Assembly: GCA_014896295.1 (NCBI GenBank)
Contig: JADBKR010000008.1
Coordinates: forward strand, 1 to 64,000
DNA from: Limnochordaceae bacterium
GTDB lineage: Bacteria; Bacillota; Limnochordia; Limnochordales; Geochordaceae
Reading direction: 5' to 3'
DNA length: 64,000 bases
In this document: positions 42,823-51,681 of the stretch, one piece after another
Position numbering within the stretch: the stretch's first letter is position 1
How the letters are laid out: every line of letters begins with the position of its first letter
Program-made: the position numbers and the translations under genes
The notes under the pieces: generated by a model
Database searches by the model: none
What the model was told of the DNA's origin: nothing
The model's input: only the letters and a program-made list of their open reading frames with translations

Positions 42823-43542
42823 ATGGCGAGGTGTGTCTTGCGGTCCATGGGAAACAAGCTAACGGCGGTCATGATCGCCCATAACGAGGCCGACCGCTAT
42901 CTGGGCATGGTCCTCGAGGACCTGGTCAGCTACTGCGACGAGGTCGTGGTGCTCGACAGCGGTTCGACGGATGGGACGGCGTCCCTCGCCCGGTCGTTTC
43001 CCCGGGTACGGGTCTACCGCAACGAGCGGGATCTGTTCTGGGAAGACGAGTCGGCGCTGCGCCAGCAAGCCTGGGAACTGGCCCTCGCCACCCGTCCGGA
43101 GTGGATCCTGGCCATCGACGCCGACGAGATGCTCGAGCGAAAGTTCAAGAAGATGCGCTTCCAGCTCTTGAGCCAGAAGGGGTATCACCTGCTGGGGTTC
43201 CAGAGGTTCCACATGTGGAACGGCATGAACACCTACCGCGTCGACAAGGGATGGGACAATCGCTGGGTCTACACGCCCATGATCGCCCGGGTGTTCCCGG
43301 GCAAGACGTACCGGTTCCGCCCCCAGAAGCTCCACGGAGGCAGGCTCCCCGAAAACGTGGACGGGCCGATGCTGGCGACGGGCCTGCGCTATCGCGACTT
43401 CGGGTACGTGCGCAAGGAGGACCAGGTCCGCAAGTACCACGAGTACATGGCGCACGACCCCACCGGATGCGGAGGTGTCCTGCTTGACCACTACCGGAGC
43501 ATCCTCGACCCCAACCCGGTTCTCCTTCCCTGGACGGAGTAG
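42823..43542 (+). CDS. Family 2 glycosyltransferase, SunS/WaaE type
   Basis: A GT-A enzyme of about 239 residues: TAVMIAHNEADRYLGMVLED, then VVVLDSGSTDGTASLARSF, RVYRNERDLFWEDESALRQQ and WILAIDADEMLERKFKKM, where DAD is the metal-binding DxD. A basic C-terminus (RPQKLHGGRLPENVDG) follows. Members of this group add the first sugars to proteins or lipid A cores. The start is uncertain: ATG 42823, TTG 42838 and ATG 42847 are all possible, and GAGGTG best suits the later ones. Confidence 0.85.
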   Translation: MARCVLRSMGNKLTAVMIAHNEADRYLGMVLEDLVSYCDEVVVLDSGSTDGTASLARSFPRVRVYRNERDLFWEDESALRQQAWELALATRPEWILAIDADEMLERKFKKMRFQLLSQKGYHLLGFQRFHMWNGMNTYRVDKGWDNRWVYTPMIARVFPGKTYRFRPQKLHGGRLPENVDGPMLATGLRYRDFGYVRKEDQVRKYHEYMAHDPTGCGGVLLDHYRSILDPNPVLLPWTE

Positions 43543-43602
43543 GCCTGCGGCCGCGGCACCCTCCCAGGTTACGGCCGGCCTCGCGCGGGGGTCGCGGACA
43601 TC

Positions 43603-44340
43603 GTGGTGGTGAGCTATGAGGAACTGGAGCACCTGCAGGCGTGTGTCGAGAGCATCCGGCGGCACACGCCCGGTCCCCATACCCTGACCGTGGTCGACAA
43701 CGGCAGCGGGGAGCCGATCCGGGCCTACCTGCGCTCGCTCCAGGACGCCCGGGTGCTGTGGAACGAGAGCAACCGTGGATATGCCTCGGCGTGCAACCAG
43801 GGAGCGCAGGCGGGCAACGGCGAGTACGTCGTGTTCCTCAACAACGACGTGGAAGTGACGGCCGGGTGGCTGGACGCCCTGGTGCGGGGGATGGGGTCGG
43901 ACCCGCGGATCGCCGTCATCGGGCCCAAACTGCTCACCCCCGACGGGCACATCGCCTTCGCGGGGGCCGGGGTGATGGGGACCAACCGCCACCACGTGGC
44001 GCGAGGCACGGGCCTGCCCGACGGCCCCGACGTCTTCGCACAGCCCGTCGACTGCCTCGGGCTCGTCGGCGCTTGCTTCATGATCCGGCGCAGCCTCGTG
44101 CCGGTGCTGGGGTGGTTCGACGAAGGCTACTTCTTCTACTGGGAGGACATGGACTACTGCCTCAATGCCCGGCTTCACGGCTACCGGGTCGTATACTGGC
44201 CCGAAAGCCGCGTCGTCCACCACAGCTCGGTCAGCACGGCCAGGGTAGGCTCCGCTTCGGCGACCTGGTTCCAACTCGGCCGCCAGCGGTTCGAGTCGAA
44301 GTGGCAGCACGTGCTGGACGACCCCACCGAGTACCGCTGA
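43603..44340 (+). CDS. Family 2 glycosyltransferase
   Basis: A GT-A enzyme of 245 residues closely like the one at 36537: VVSYEELEHLQACVESIRRH, LTVVDNGSGEPIRAYLRSL, VFLNNDVEVTAGWLDALV (DxD-equivalent) and FYWEDMDYCLNARLHGYRV. GTG 43603 was chosen because the frame upstream has no other start before the previous stop; ADI before it looks native, so the true start may use a rarer codon. A hairpin follows immediately. Confidence 0.83.
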   Translation: MVVSYEELEHLQACVESIRRHTPGPHTLTVVDNGSGEPIRAYLRSLQDARVLWNESNRGYASACNQGAQAGNGEYVVFLNNDVEVTAGWLDALVRGMGSDPRIAVIGPKLLTPDGHIAFAGAGVMGTNRHHVARGTGLPDGPDVFAQPVDCLGLVGACFMIRRSLVPVLGWFDEGYFFYWEDMDYCLNARLHGYRVVYWPESRVVHHSSVSTARVGSASATWFQLGRQRFESKWQHVLDDPTEYR

Positions 44341-44360
44341 ACGCCGGAGGCCTCCGGCGT
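44341..44360 (+). terminator. Palindromic hairpin directly after a stop codon
   Basis: ACGCCGGAGGCCTCCGGCGT is a perfect palindrome (8-bp stem, GGCC loop) starting at the base after the glycosyltransferase stop. No T-tract follows. Confidence 0.45.
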
Positions 44361-44434
44361 CGTGCTCGGGCCACGCAAATGCCCCGCCCGTCCCATGGCG
44401 GAGAGCGTCGTCGGCCCATAGTCTGGATTCCGCC

Positions 44435-45199
44435 ATGGTTCCAGTCGTCATCTTGTGCGGTGGGCGCGGCCTGCGCATGGCCTCGCGGTCGGGGAGCAGG
44501 CCCAAGCCCCTGGTGCCCATCGGGGGCCGGCCGATCCTGTGGCACCTGATGCAGCACTTCGCCACGTACGGCCATCGTGACTTCGTCCTGGCGCTGGGGT
44601 ACGGGGCGGCGGCCATCAAGCGGTACTTCTTCGAACAGCTCTACCTGGCAGGCAGCCTGACCCTTCGCATGGACGACCAGCTCATCCGGCGCCACGGCGC
44701 CCGCCCTCCATGGCACGTCACGATGGTGGAGACCGGGCTCGACACCCCCACCGGGGAGAGGTTGTTACTCCTGGCCCCCTACCTCGACGCTCCCACCTTC
44801 TTCGTCACCTACGCCGACGGCCTCGCCGACCTCGACCTCGGCGCGCTGCTGGCCTACCACCGGCGCATGGGGCTGCTTGCCACCGTGACGGCCGTCCGGC
44901 GAGCGGTGCCCTTCGGCGTCCTGGAGGTGGAGGAGGGCAAGGCCCGCAGCTTCCAGGAGAAGCCGCGGCTCGACGTATGGGTCAACGGGGGGTACTTCGT
45001 CTTCGAGCGCCGGGTGCTCGACGTCCTCGCGCCGGGCGAGATGCTCGAACAAGGGCCGCTCCAGCGCCTGGCGGCGCAGGGGGAGCTGGCGGTCTTCCAT
45101 CACCACGGTTTTTGGGCGTGCATGGATACCCCCAAGGATGCGGCCGCGCTCAACCGCGCGTGGAGGCAGGGTGCACCGTGGAAAGTCTGGACGGATTGA
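44435..45199 (+). CDS. rfbF: Glucose-1-phosphate cytidylyltransferase-like protein
   Basis: A sugar nucleotidyltransferase of 254 residues. VVILCGGRGLRMASRSGSRP begins the nucleotide loop (family GGxGTRL), then KPLVPIGGRPILWHLMQHFA with the catalytic-region Lys, GHRDFVLALGY and FVTYADGLADLDLGALL with the metal Asp. The GGRPILWH and YGHRDFVLALGY segments are most like RfbF, which makes CDP-glucose for 3,6-dideoxyhexoses. The GLRM in place of GTRL is unusual. The next gene is a matching dehydratase. Confidence 0.78.
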   Translation: MVPVVILCGGRGLRMASRSGSRPKPLVPIGGRPILWHLMQHFATYGHRDFVLALGYGAAAIKRYFFEQLYLAGSLTLRMDDQLIRRHGARPPWHVTMVETGLDTPTGERLLLLAPYLDAPTFFVTYADGLADLDLGALLAYHRRMGLLATVTAVRRAVPFGVLEVEEGKARSFQEKPRLDVWVNGGYFVFERRVLDVLAPGEMLEQGPLQRLAAQGELAVFHHHGFWACMDTPKDAAALNRAWRQGAPWKVWTD

Positions 45200-46200
45200 G
45201 CGTCCCGGCCGGCCCACCGTGGGCCGGCCGGCCCGTCATGGTGACGGGCGCTTCGGGGTTCGTCGGCGGGTGGCTCGCAAAGGCGCTGGCGGAGCGCGGC
45301 GCGCCGGTGGTCGCACTCGTGCGCGACGAGACGCGGCTGCTCCGGTACTGGCGCGGCGTCTGGCCCGACCTCGTGAGCGAGGTCAGGGCGGACGTCACCG
45401 ACCTGGCCGCCGTGGAACGGGTGCTGGCCGAGTACGCGGTGGAAGTCGTCTTCCATCTGGCCGCCCAATCCCAGGTCACCGTGGGCCGGTCGGGCCCCGT
45501 GGCCACGCTCGAGACCAACGTCCGGGGCACCTGGATCGTGCTGGAGGCCGCCCGCCGCACCCCCACGGTCAAGGGCGTGGTGGTCGCCTCTTCCGACAAG
45601 GCGTACGGCGACTCCACCGACCTCCCGTACCGGGAGGAGGCCCCGATGGCCGGCCGCTACCCCTACGACGTCTCCAAGAGCTGCGCGGACCTCGTGGCCC
45701 GCAGCTACTTCCACACTTTCGGCCTGCCCGTCTACGTCGCCCGCTGCGCCAACATCTTCGGCGGAGCCGACCTCAACCTGGGCCGGCTGGTGCCCCACGT
45801 CGCCGTCTCGGCCCTGCAGGGCATCCCGCCCCGCCTGCGGGGCACGGGCGAGGAGAAGCGAGACTGGCTGTACGTGGAGGATGCTTGCAGCGCTTACCTC
45901 GCCCTCGGAGAACGCGCGCTCGACGGGAAGCTCGCGGGTGAGGCGTTCAACTTCGGCAGCGGGCGGCCGTACCGGGTGCTGGACGTGGTCCACGCCATCC
46001 TGGAGCTGGCAGGGCGGCCCGATCTCAGACCGCACGTCCTGGGCCACGCCAGGGCCGAGATCCGGGAGCAGTGGCTCGATCCGGGCAAAGCCCAGAAGCT
46101 GCTCGGCTGGTCGGCGCGGTGGGAGCTGCGAGCGGCCCTGGAGGCCACTATGGGCTGGTATCGCCGCTGGCTCGAGTCGGGCCGCTCGCCGGCTGCATGA
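45178..46200 (+). CDS. NAD-dependent dehydratase/epimerase (CDP-glucose 4,6-dehydratase-like)
   Basis: An extended short-chain dehydrogenase of 340 residues. The Rossmann loop is VMVTGASGFVGGWLAKALAE; the catalytic region reads VVASSDKAYG and RYPYDVSKSCADLVARSY (YxxxK), with VFHLAAQSQV and RCANIFGGADLNLGRLVPHV. SSDKAYG and YDVSKSCADL resemble RfbG (CDP-glucose 4,6-dehydratase). Together with the cytidylyltransferase it would make an activated 6-deoxy sugar for the glycosyltransferases. GTG 45178 overlaps the previous gene by 22 bases. It converges with the CgeB-like gene. Confidence 0.8.
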   Translation: MESLDGLSVPAGPPWAGRPVMVTGASGFVGGWLAKALAERGAPVVALVRDETRLLRYWRGVWPDLVSEVRADVTDLAAVERVLAEYAVEVVFHLAAQSQVTVGRSGPVATLETNVRGTWIVLEAARRTPTVKGVVVASSDKAYGDSTDLPYREEAPMAGRYPYDVSKSCADLVARSYFHTFGLPVYVARCANIFGGADLNLGRLVPHVAVSALQGIPPRLRGTGEEKRDWLYVEDACSAYLALGERALDGKLAGEAFNFGSGRPYRVLDVVHAILELAGRPDLRPHVLGHARAEIREQWLDPGKAQKLLGWSARWELRAALEATMGWYRRWLESGRSPAA

Positions 46201-47170
46201 GCGAGCGCACGATCACCGCCAGGCGGTGGCGGAACGTATGCTCCCAGAGCGTCCTGCGGCGGGCAGCCTCGGCGATCCTCCGGCGCTCGTCGGGGTGGGC
46301 GAGGTAATACTCGATCTTCTCGGCCAGGTCTCGGGCGTCGTGGAACAGCACGACCTCCTCGCCCTCCCGGTAGAGCCGCCGGATGTCCGGCCGGGAATCG
46401 TCCACCAGCTGGAACGCTCCGCACGCCGCGATGTCGAACAGCCGGTTGTTGGGGCTCCTGGCCGGCACCCGGCGGCTGTTGCGGTTGTTGGGCATGGTCT
46501 CCGGCATGGGGTCCCGGTGGATGTTGAGGTTGATGGCCGCTCCGCAGAAGTAGCGCGCCACTTCCCCTGCGTCGTAGACCCCGGGGCGTACGAAGCGCTT
46601 GAGCCGCGGGGCCAGGGCGTCGCCCCAGCCGGTCCAGTCGCCGATCAGTTTGACGTGGAGCCGCTCGAGCGCCGGGGCTATGGCGTTGAGCAGCGCCATG
46701 CGGTTGGGGAATCCCTGCCCCACCAGGCAGACGTCGCTCCGGTAGTCGGTCGACACCGAGGACGGGCGGTAGACGCGCGGGTTGGTGCACCAGGGCAGGT
46801 AGGTCACGTTGCGGACGGCCTCCCGGTAGACCTCCACCGACGCGCTGTCGTTGGTGAAGACGTGATCCCACGGCTCGAGCCACCGCGGCGTGTGGAGATC
46901 GATCTCGTAGGGAGCCTCCGTGATCCAAACGGCGGTCCGCATACCGCGCCGCTTCGCCCGCCAGACCAGGTCCGGGTCGACGGAGCCGCCGTGCAGGGCG
47001 AGCATGAACGCCCACCGGCCCGACTCGACCAGCTCCGCGGTCAGCTGGGAGGGGAGCACCTGCGTCACACGGGCGGCGAAGCCGGCTTCCAGGGCCTCGC
47101 GGATGTGAGAGGCGAGCTCTGGGAAGCCGAACGCCGGCACGTGCGCCACCAGCAGGAACTCCGGGGTCAT
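46148..47170 (-). CDS. CgeB-like glycosyltransferase 2
   Basis: A GT-B enzyme of 340 residues. FMLALHGGSVDPDLVWRAKR, then RTAVWITEAPYEIDLHTPRW, YLPWCTNPRVYRPS, DVCLVGQGFPNRMALLNAI and RSPNNRLFDIAACGAFQLVD place it in the CgeB spore-maturation group (Glyco_trans_1_2). It overlaps the upstream glycosyltransferase by four bases (ATGA) and its 3' end overlaps the convergent dehydratase by 53 bases. Last gene of a four-gene minus-strand operon. Confidence 0.87.
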   Translation of the reverse strand: MTPEFLLVAHVPAFGFPELASHIREALEAGFAARVTQVLPSQLTAELVESGRWAFMLALHGGSVDPDLVWRAKRRGMRTAVWITEAPYEIDLHTPRWLEPWDHVFTNDSASVEVYREAVRNVTYLPWCTNPRVYRPSSVSTDYRSDVCLVGQGFPNRMALLNAIAPALERLHVKLIGDWTGWGDALAPRLKRFVRPGVYDAGEVARYFCGAAINLNIHRDPMPETMPNNRNSRRVPARSPNNRLFDIAACGAFQLVDDSRPDIRRLYREGEEVVLFHDARDLAEKIEYYLAHPDERRRIAEAARRRTLWEHTFRHRLAVIVRSLMQPASGPTRASGDTSP

Positions 47171-47995
47171 GGCCGGGCCGGCCGGTGAACGATGCGGCGA
47201 TATCGCGGCCGGTCCAGTTCCACCTCGTCTTCGAACAGGCGCGGCCAGCCGATCTGGCCGACGAGCGTTGCCCAGCGCTCGGTGAAGCGTTGCCACGAGA
47301 GCTGTTCCCATTCGGAGGCCAGGGCGCCCGCCTGCCGGGTCGACGTGCCCTTGCGGTGTTCCACGAAGACGTCCTCGGCCACGAGGAGGTCGAAGCCGGC
47401 CAGCCTGGCCCGCAGGCTCCAGTCGAAGTCGTCCGCCCCCAGGAGCATGCTCGCGTCGAGGCCCCCCACCGCCGAGCGCGCCGCCGGCGTGATCAACAGG
47501 CAGCACCCGATGAGGAACTTGACCGTGCGAAAATGCCCCCGGCAGGCTCTGGTAAAGCCGCTCGACGAACTGGTCGAGCTCCTGGGTGCCCTGCGGGGAG
47601 GCAAAGGGCGCGGCCCCGTAGAGGCCGTACTCCTGGGGGCCCCCGATGAGGGAGCCAAGGGGGCCGACCGCCCCCACCTGCTCCGTATCGGCCATGTGGG
47701 CCGCCAGCCGCACGTCCCAGTGCGGGCCCACCAGCACGTCCGGGTTGAGCAGGATCGCCGGCGCGTCCGCCGGCACCTGCGCGAGCGCCTGGTTGGCGGC
47801 CTCCGAGTAGCCCCGGTTGGTGGCATTGACGATGAGCTCGATGCGGTGCGCGGCCGAGGCCCGGATCCGCTCGAGGTGCCGGCCGGTGCCGTCGGTCGAG
47901 CCGTTGTCCACCACGACCATGGCGGTGTCCGGAGCGCAGTGGCGGTCGAGCCGTTCGAGCACCGCGGGGAGCGTGGCCATGCTGTTGTACGTCAC
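47167..47995 (-). CDS. Family 2 glycosyltransferase (one frameshift)
   Basis: A GT-A enzyme. The first frame gives VTYNSMATLPAVLERLDRHC, AMVVVDNGSTDGTGRHLERI and ILLNPDVLVGPHWDVRL; the second, after a shift near 47540 at a C-rich run, gives VKFLIGCCLLITPAARSAVG, GADDFDWSLRARLAGFDLLV and VEDVFVEHRKG-like sequence. Similarity continues across the shift, so a sequence error is likely. The start is doubtful: GIYVCL precedes GTG 47995 in frame and looks native, so a CTG start near 48025 is possible. Confidence 0.78.
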
Positions 47996-48026
47996 CAGGC
48001 AGACGTAGATGCCGGACCGGCTCAGC

Positions 48027-48698
48027 TCAGCTTCCCTCCCCGTCCGCCACGGGGTAAGCCACCACGTAGTAGACCCAGTGGGTGGCCTCGTCCCGCACCC
48101 GATCCGCGTCGAACCCCGCCGAGCGCAGCCCTTCCAGGATCACGGCGGGGACCTCCCCGCAGATCGGGCTTACCATCGGAGCCATCTGCTGGATGCGATA
48201 CCCGCTCGATTCGAACAGCCGCACGATCCCGCGCCGGGTGAAGAAACGCAGGTGCGTGGCGTCCAGCAGCCCCTGCGGCTGGTAGACCCAGTCGCCCTCG
48301 AGCAACCCCTTGAGGACGCACCAGTGAGCGACGTTGGGTACGCTCGCCACGACGTACCCCCCATGGGCCAGGCAACGGCGCAGCGCCCGCAGCACCCGCC
48401 AGGGGTCCCGCAAGTGCTCCAGGACGTCCGCCGCCAGGATGCAATCGTAGGCGCGGGCCGGCAGGGCGTCCACCAGCTGCTCGATGTCGCCGGCGATCAC
48501 CTCGTCGATGCGCCGGCGGGCCTCCTCGGCCGCCTCCCGGTTGATCTCCACGCCCGTGACCCGGCACGGCCGGGACCGTTTCAATGCTTCTCCGACCAGC
48601 CCCGGGCCGCATCCCAGGTCCAGGATGGTACGGCAGCTATCGCGGACGAGCCCTCGCACGTCCGGCCGGTCCGTGTAGTAGCTCCAGTCGATCGGCAT
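48027..48698 (-). CDS. SAM-dependent methyltransferase
   Basis: A class I methyltransferase of 223 residues: ILDLGCGPGLVGEALKRSRP binds SAM, VTGVEINREAAEEARRRIDE holds the acidic residue, and YDCILAADVLEHLRDPWRVL and GYVVASVPNVAHW follow. The C-terminus HLRFFTRRGIVRLFESSGYR is typical of methyltransferases in surface glycan loci, which methylate sugars. It overlaps the CgeB-like gene 3 by 62 bases. Confidence 0.88.
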   Translation of the reverse strand: MPIDWSYYTDRPDVRGLVRDSCRTILDLGCGPGLVGEALKRSRPCRVTGVEINREAAEEARRRIDEVIAGDIEQLVDALPARAYDCILAADVLEHLRDPWRVLRALRRCLAHGGYVVASVPNVAHWCVLKGLLEGDWVYQPQGLLDATHLRFFTRRGIVRLFESSGYRIQQMAPMVSPICGEVPAVILEGLRSAGFDADRVRDEATHWVYYVVAYPVADGEGS

Positions 48699-49722
48699 GC
48701 TCCGCCCCCTCCCTTCCCCGCGCCCCGAGGGAGGCGACGATGCGCAGCATCCGGCGGATGCGGTGGTCGTACGTGTGCTCGGCGAGGACGCGCCGGCGGG
48801 CGCGCTGGGCCATGGCGCGGCGCAGTTGGGGGCGGCCCAGGTAATGGCGGAGCTTGGCAGCGAGATCCTCGGGGCCACGGAAGACCTCAATCTCTTCCCC
48901 CGGGCGGAAGTAGCATGGAAGGTCGGCCCGGGTATCGTCCACGAGCTGGAAGCCGCCGCACGCCGCCACGTCGAAGGTGCGGTTGTTGGGGGAAACCGCC
49001 CCCACGTGGGAGGCGTTGAGGTTCTCGGGCAGGTCGTGAGGGCCGGGCAGGCGGTGCACGTTGAGGGTAATGGCGGCCCTCGAGTAGAGGCGAGCTTCCG
49101 CCTCGGGCCGGCCCGTGGGCGGCCGCACGAACCTTCGAAGGCGCGGATCCAGCGGCACGTCCCACCGGTCCCACGGGCCCACGAGCTCGACCCGTAAAGT
49201 CGCGAGCAGGTCCGCCACCCCGTTGAGCAGCCGTACCCGGTGCGGAAAGCCGCTTCCCACGAAGACCACGTCCAGCTCCTCGGGAGGGCCGACCCGCTCG
49301 GGGCGGTAGGTCTGCGGGTCGGTACACCACGGCAGGTGAACGCCCCGGCCCGGCCCGTAGCGATCGACCGCCATTCTCTCGTTGGTGAAGACCACGTCGA
49401 ACGCACCGGCCCACGCCTCGGGGCGCCGGTCGATGGTGTACGGGTCCTCCGTCACCCAGGCCGCCACGACCCGCCCCAGCCGGCGCAGGGAGCGGGCCGT
49501 GGCGGCGTCGAGCCGTTCGCCGCCCAGCACCAGCACCAGATCCCAGGGAGCCGGCGCGTCCCACCCATCTCGAGCCGCAAGGCCGTCGAGCAGGATCGCC
49601 GTCGAGGTGCGGGCAGTCATCACGCCCGCCCGGCGCAGTGCCGCCAGCACGGCCCGCTCGAACCCGGCAAACCAGCCGCCGAATCCCGTTCCGATGACGA
49701 GCGCGCGGGGAATGGTTGTCAC
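48637..49722 (-). CDS. CgeB-like glycosyltransferase 3
   Basis: A GT-B enzyme of about 361 residues: RALVIGTGFGGWFAGFERAV, AAWVTEDPYTIDRR, VHLPWCTDPQTYRPERV, DVVFVGSGFPHRVRLLNGV and VSPNNRTFDVAACGGFQLVD. It is the closest relative of CgeB-like 2 in this window and probably arose by duplication. GTG 49722 was chosen; the frame stays open to 49893. First gene of the minus-strand operon and divergent from the CAP gene. Confidence 0.85.
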   Translation of the reverse strand: MTTIPRALVIGTGFGGWFAGFERAVLAALRRAGVMTARTSTAILLDGLAARDGWDAPAPWDLVLVLGGERLDAATARSLRRLGRVVAAWVTEDPYTIDRRPEAWAGAFDVVFTNERMAVDRYGPGRGVHLPWCTDPQTYRPERVGPPEELDVVFVGSGFPHRVRLLNGVADLLATLRVELVGPWDRWDVPLDPRLRRFVRPPTGRPEAEARLYSRAAITLNVHRLPGPHDLPENLNASHVGAVSPNNRTFDVAACGGFQLVDDTRADLPCYFRPGEEIEVFRGPEDLAAKLRHYLGRPQLRRAMAQRARRRVLAEHTYDHRIRRMLRIVASLGARGREGAEHADRLELLHGPAGRARARPR

Positions 49723-49925
49723 CCCGTGCAGGATACGGGGAAGCCGCCGGAGGGGTGCCAGCACCGGAGGGCTGCCCCACGGGAGGCCGGCCGGCGGGTG
49801 CACTGCCAGCGATCTACCCCTGCCATCACACTGGAGGACCGGGATAATCGAACGAGGAACGGGACGTTTCCAATCCGATACCACCCGGCCCACGGGAGGG
49901 GCAACGGAAAGGGGCCCTTCCCGTC

Positions 49926-50657
49926 ATGCGCATGCGCCTTCCCGTGGCGCTCGGCCGGCCGCCGGGCGTCCTCTCGCTGGCAGCCGCCGTATGCCTCGTG
50001 CTCACGGCTCCGGCGCTCGCCGCTACGTGGTCGTCCTCGGGTTCCGGCACGTGGCGTTCCGCGCCCGTGACCTCCTGGCAGCCGTGGAGCTCGTGGTCGT
50101 CGAGCCCTTCCGGCACCTACACGTGGCGGCCCGGCACCGGCTCCGGCTGGTGGACGAGCCGGCCCGGCACCCCCAATCCGGGGACCTGGTATCCCGCTCC
50201 GCAGCCCCCTTCGACCCAGCCGCAGCCCCCTCAGCCGCAACCGCCCCGGCCTCCTGAGTCGTCTCCGGTCGTCGACCCGGCATCGGAAGAGACCCTCGCG
50301 AGCCTGGTCAACCAGGCCCGAGCTGCGAGCGGCCTGGCCCCACTGTCGGTGGATCCCACCCTGCGGGAGCTGGCACGGCGCAAGAGCCTCGACATGATCC
50401 AGCGCAACTACTTCGGCCACGACTCCCCCACCTGGGGCGGGCTCGCGCAGCTGCTCGCCATGGGTAACGTCCACTACATCTACGCAGGCGAGAACCTGGC
50501 CGGAGCGCCCAGCGCCCAGTCGGCTCACCAGAGCCTCATGAACAGCCCCGCCCACCGGGCCAACATCCTCAACGTCCACTACACCCACATGGGCATCGGG
50601 GTCGTCCGTGGAGGCCCGTACGGGCTGATGGTGACCGAACTGTTCGTCGGTCGCTGA
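49926..50657 (+). CDS. Secreted CAP-domain protein (YkwD/SafA-associated type)
   Basis: A 243-residue protein. A signal peptide (LSLAAAVCLVLTAPALAATW) is followed by a Trp/Ser-rich and then a Pro/Gln-rich stretch, then a CAP domain from about residue 115: LVNQARAASGLAPLSVDPTL, NYFGHDSPTWGG, IYAGENLAG and MNSPAHRANILNVHYTHMGI. The CAP His and Glu are present. In Bacillota these proteins are exported, often in sporulation or on the cell surface. GGAAAGGGG precedes ATG 49926. Confidence 0.9.
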   Translation: MRMRLPVALGRPPGVLSLAAAVCLVLTAPALAATWSSSGSGTWRSAPVTSWQPWSSWSSSPSGTYTWRPGTGSGWWTSRPGTPNPGTWYPAPQPPSTQPQPPQPQPPRPPESSPVVDPASEETLASLVNQARAASGLAPLSVDPTLRELARRKSLDMIQRNYFGHDSPTWGGLAQLLAMGNVHYIYAGENLAGAPSAQSAHQSLMNSPAHRANILNVHYTHMGIGVVRGGPYGLMVTELFVGR

Positions 50658-50757
50658 ACAGACGCCGGTCCAACGAACGGTCGAGAAGCCGGCCGCTGCC
50701 CGGTGGAGGAGTCGGTCGGCGCCAGGGAGAACCAACGGCACCGGGGCGGATGACATC

Positions 50758-51657
50758 ATGAACAGGATGCAGGCCCCGGTCGCCACCTTCTCCATCGTGG
50801 CCGCGGATCCCGGGACGGGCAGCCTGGGGGTCGCAGTGGCCTCCAAGTTCCTGGCCGTGGGGGCCGTGGTGCCATGGGCCAAAGCGGGGGTAGGGGCCAT
50901 CGCCACCCAGGCGTGGGCCAATACCAGCTACGGGCCGGCGGGGCTCGAGCTCCTCGCCGCGGGTCACGACGTGGCCTCGGTCGCCCGGCAGTTGACGGCG
51001 AGCGACGACGGCCGCGAGCACCGGCAGTTCGGGATCGTGGACGCCCAGGGCCACGCCTTCGCGTACACGGGGGCGCAGTGCCTGGAGTGGGCAGGCGACG
51101 TGACGGGCCCCTACTTCTCCTGCCAGGGTAACATCCTGGCCGGGCCGCAGGTGGTCGAGGCCATGGCCGAGGCGTTCCAGTCGTCGGGTGGCCGGGACCT
51201 GGCCGCCCGGCTGGTGGCGGCGCTTTCGGCAGGGCAGCGGGCCGGGGGCGACCGGCGGGGCCGCCAGTCGGCCGCCATCCTCGTGGTGCGGGAGAAGGGC
51301 GGGTACGGCGGCTACACCGACCGGTACATGGACCTCCGGGTCGACGACCACCCGGATCCGGTCGCGGAGCTCGAGCGGCTCGTCCGCCTCTTCCGTCTCT
51401 ACTTCGAGAAGGAAGAGAGGCCGCAGCACGTGGCGCTGGAGGGGGCCGTGCTCCTGGAGGCGCAGCAGGCCCTGGTGCAACTCGGGTGGCTCGGCCAGGC
51501 CACCGGTCGGCTCGACGACGCCACCCGGGAGGCGCTGCGGCAGTTCCACGCGGTGGAAAACTTCGAGGAGCGCGAGGCGCCGCCAGGGCTCATCGACCGG
51601 GTGGTATTGGAGTTCTTGAAGGAGAAGGCCGCAACGGCTCGCGCCGGGCAAGCCTGA
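50758..51657 (+). CDS. DUF1028 protein with a peptidoglycan-binding-like tail
   Basis: A DUF1028 protein of 299 residues: ATFSIVAADPGTGSLGVAVA, VPWAKAGVGAIATQAWANTS, YGPAGLELLAAGHDV and SCQGNILAGPQVVEAMAEAF. DUF1028 resembles Ntn hydrolases, with an N-terminal Ser/Thr as a possible nucleophile. The tail (QLGWLGQATGRLDDATREAL, RQFHAVENFEE) matches a peptidoglycan-binding type 1 helix pair. No signal peptide is seen. Function unknown. Confidence 0.85.
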   Translation: MNRMQAPVATFSIVAADPGTGSLGVAVASKFLAVGAVVPWAKAGVGAIATQAWANTSYGPAGLELLAAGHDVASVARQLTASDDGREHRQFGIVDAQGHAFAYTGAQCLEWAGDVTGPYFSCQGNILAGPQVVEAMAEAFQSSGGRDLAARLVAALSAGQRAGGDRRGRQSAAILVVREKGGYGGYTDRYMDLRVDDHPDPVAELERLVRLFRLYFEKEERPQHVALEGAVLLEAQQALVQLGWLGQATGRLDDATREALRQFHAVENFEEREAPPGLIDRVVLEFLKEKAATARAGQA

Positions 51658-51681
51658 AGCCCCGATGCTCCGCAGGCGGTC

